Assembly: GCA_910587025.1 (NCBI GenBank)
Contig: CAJUKR010000006.1
Location: 1 to 31,218, forward strand
Direction of reading: 5' to 3'
Length of the DNA stretch: 31,218 nt
Origin: an uncultured Christensenellaceae bacterium
GTDB lineage: Bacteria; Bacillota; Clostridia; Christensenellales; Pumilibacteraceae
Within the stretch, counting starts at the first letter, position 1. The number at the start of each line of letters is the position of its first letter. Of this stretch, positions 29,797-31,218 are shown piece after piece. Under the pieces are notes generated by a model. It did no database searches. It was not told the DNA's origin and was given only the letters and a program-made list of their open reading frames with translations. The position numbers and the translations under genes were made by a program.

Positions 29797-31218
29797 CCGT
29801 TTCCGCGCTCGATTATTCTCGCAGCCAGTACGGACATATCGTCGCGCACGCCGCCTTTGACCGCCGCCGCGAGTATACCGTCCGCCATACGCCTGACGTT
29901 CAGCCGCGACTGTGCGGCTATCGTTTCGGGAAGATCGGGCAAAGCGTCGGATACCCCGTCGCTTACGAGCACTATCACGTCGCCGGGACGCAGACGCTTT
30001 TTCGCGAGCGCGTACGAAGCAGTTTCGAGCGCGCCGACGGGAAGCGCCGAACCGTCTATGCGCGTCATGCCGTCGCCGCGAAGAAGAAATGTGGAGGGAC
30101 TGCCGGCTTTGATTATATCCGCATCGCCGGTGGTCAGATCGACGGACACGACGTCGAGCGCGGAGAATTCTTCTCCCGCACGCGAAGCGAGGAAGGAGTT
30201 TACCGAAGCTATGCCGTCCTCCGCGTCGAAGCCCGCGCGGTAATGGCTTTCGAGAAGCGATAACGTAGCCTGAGAAAGCCGCGCCGCGCCCCTGCCCGTT
30301 CCGCTTCCGTCGCAGAGCGACAACAGCGCGCGGTTACCGTCAGATGCCGCCGAATACGAGTCGCCCGTCGCGGTGTTGCCCTGTCTGGGAGTCTGCGCCA
30401 CCGCGTATACGACGTCGAGCGCGCCCTCGGGAGAGAATGCCGCCGCCGTCCAACCCGGGGCTATATCGTCCGTGCGATCCACTTTGACCCTGCCGACCGC
30501 CCGACACGCGGCGCGTTCTATATCGCTCCGCTCCGTGTCCCTCGGAACGAGCACCACGCCGTAAAGTTCTTTGGTTATGAGTCCCCCGCCGCACGGCACT
30601 CCGAACTCGGACAGGTCGCGCGCGAGTTTTTCGGACATATCTGGATCGTAGCGATAATCTTCCGCTACGCTTTTCGACAGTCTTATGAGCAGACGGCGAA
30701 GCGAATCGAGCCGACGGGCATAGCTCGAAGAACTCTGACCTTCGAGTTCGCCGTTCTCCGCAACGGCTTTCACCGCGTCCGCGCTGTCGCCCGCCGCTCT
30801 GAGCAAACGCCCGCCGAATATGCACGGCATGGAAAGCACGTTGCTTTTCAGACTGCCGCCACCGTTTACGTAATCCGCGGCAAGCCTCGGCATGTCCGCG
30901 GCAAGCTCGCACGTCGCGCGTTTGTCGCACGCGCGGCATACGTCGAGAAGCGCGTCGGTCACCGCCGAAACGACCAGTCCCGTATTTCCGTCGCCCGAAT
31001 CCTCGGAAAGCAGTCGGCTCATCTCTCCGAGCGCTTCCGACGTGCGCAAAAGCCGTTCGGGAAGTTTTCTGCCCATACCCGCCGCCGCAATTTCGGGCAA
31101 AAGTTTGTCTGCGGGTCTGAAGAACGCCCGTATACCGTCCGCCGCTTTTTTGGGCAGACATACGAATAATACCGATCCCGTTCCGACGGCGGCGAGATCC
31201 CAGAGCATAGCCGTCATA
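29793..31218 (-). CDS. spoIIE: Stage II sporulation protein E, C-terminal part
   Basis: The last 475 residues of SpoIIE, the PP2C-type phosphatase that activates sigma-F by dephosphorylating SpoIIAA and localises to the polar septum. The window begins at the end of the membrane domain (VGTGSVLFVCLPKKAADGIRAFF), passes a regulatory region with conserved cysteines (DVCRACDKRATCEL) and ends in the phosphatase: LSLCDGSGTGRGAARLSQATLSLLE, LDVVSVDLTTGDADIIKAGSPSTFLL, IVLVSDGVSDALPD, VRDDMSVLAARI, with metal-binding Asp residues kept. Usual SpoIIE DGMGxG reads DGSGTG here. The N-terminal membrane segments lie outside the window, so the ATG near 31215 is internal. Confidence 0.93.
   Translation of the reverse strand, partial: MTAMLWDLAAVGTGSVLFVCLPKKAADGIRAFFRPADKLLPEIAAAGMGRKLPERLLRTSEALGEMSRLLSEDSGDGNTGLVVSAVTDALLDVCRACDKRATCELAADMPRLAADYVNGGGSLKSNVLSMPCIFGGRLLRAAGDSADAVKAVAENGELEGQSSSSYARRLDSLRRLLIRLSKSVAEDYRYDPDMSEKLARDLSEFGVPCGGGLITKELYGVVLVPRDTERSDIERAACRAVGRVKVDRTDDIAPGWTAAAFSPEGALDVVYAVAQTPRQGNTATGDSYSAASDGNRALLSLCDGSGTGRGAARLSQATLSLLESHYRAGFDAEDGIASVNSFLASRAGEEFSALDVVSVDLTTGDADIIKAGSPSTFLLRGDGMTRIDGSALPVGALETASYALAKKRLRPGDVIVLVSDGVSDALPDLPETIAAQSRLNVRRMADGILAAAVKGGVRDDMSVLAARIIERGNG

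Noticed and set aside
1..31218. CRISPR arrays, tRNA or rRNA genes, insertion sequences, prophage genes
   Set aside because: I looked for regularly spaced repeats, cloverleaf-like sequences, transposase or integrase motifs and found none.

Overview
This looks like chromosomal DNA of an endospore-forming Clostridia-type Firmicute, probably an uncultured gut-type lineage; the lineage is inferred. It carries YyaC, YabP, YabQ, SpoIIE, a DivIC-like protein, PrsA-type lipoprotein PPIase and AddAB, a set typical of Gram-positive spore formers. Base composition is about half G+C by eye. One AT-rich patch (about 25.1-27.05 kb) stands out.

Layout. 1-945: rplM-rpsI ribosomal operon with its own promoter (rpsI cut by the window edge). 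969-5209: a two-gene operon of a glycoside-hydrolase-2-like protein lacking both catalytic glutamates and a large lipoprotein. 5267-6946: a clostridial conserved hypothetical gene divergent from a YyaC/DUF1256 sporulation gene, which runs tail-to-tail into hisC. 8068-14649: parvulin-type foldase lipoprotein, mfd, pth and a DUF1858 protein, the last three forming one operon. 14700-15584: a PRC-barrel gene behind a 5' region full of inverted repeats that can pair in alternative ways. 15616-21896: addB-addA recombination nuclease operon, divergent from a lipoprotein gene. 23145-25023: ppx/gppA-like and divIC-like genes divergent from yabP-yabQ. 25057-26530: AT-rich two-gene unit encoding a secreted protein with an aerolysin/ETX-MTX2-like Ser/Thr strand pattern and a small lipoprotein. 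26536-28678: a membrane-anchored XRE regulator, DUF1893 and a ferredoxin-type aldo/keto reductase. 28742-31218: trmL, a histidine phosphatase and the C-terminal part of spoIIE.

The genes pth, mfd, prsA-like, yabP, yabQ, divIC-like and spoIIE recall the B. subtilis spoVC(pth)-mfd-yabP-yabQ-divIC-spoIIE neighbourhood, but here it is broken up and rearranged. divIC has been turned to face away from yabPQ and is coupled to ppx. Intergenic space is short, and several genes overlap by ATGA/GTGA or TGATG junctions, which implies translational coupling. Strong sigma-A-like promoters (TTGACA/TTGCAT-17/18-TATAAT) can be read in front of most operons. In three cases the predicted transcript start falls on or next to the start codon, suggesting leaderless mRNAs.

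The items most worth following up are the aerolysin-like gene with its lipoprotein partner and repeat-studded promoter, the GH2 pseudoenzyme operon, the multi-state leader of the PRC-barrel gene and the candidate leaderless transcripts. Function calls rest on motif recognition only; no database search was run.
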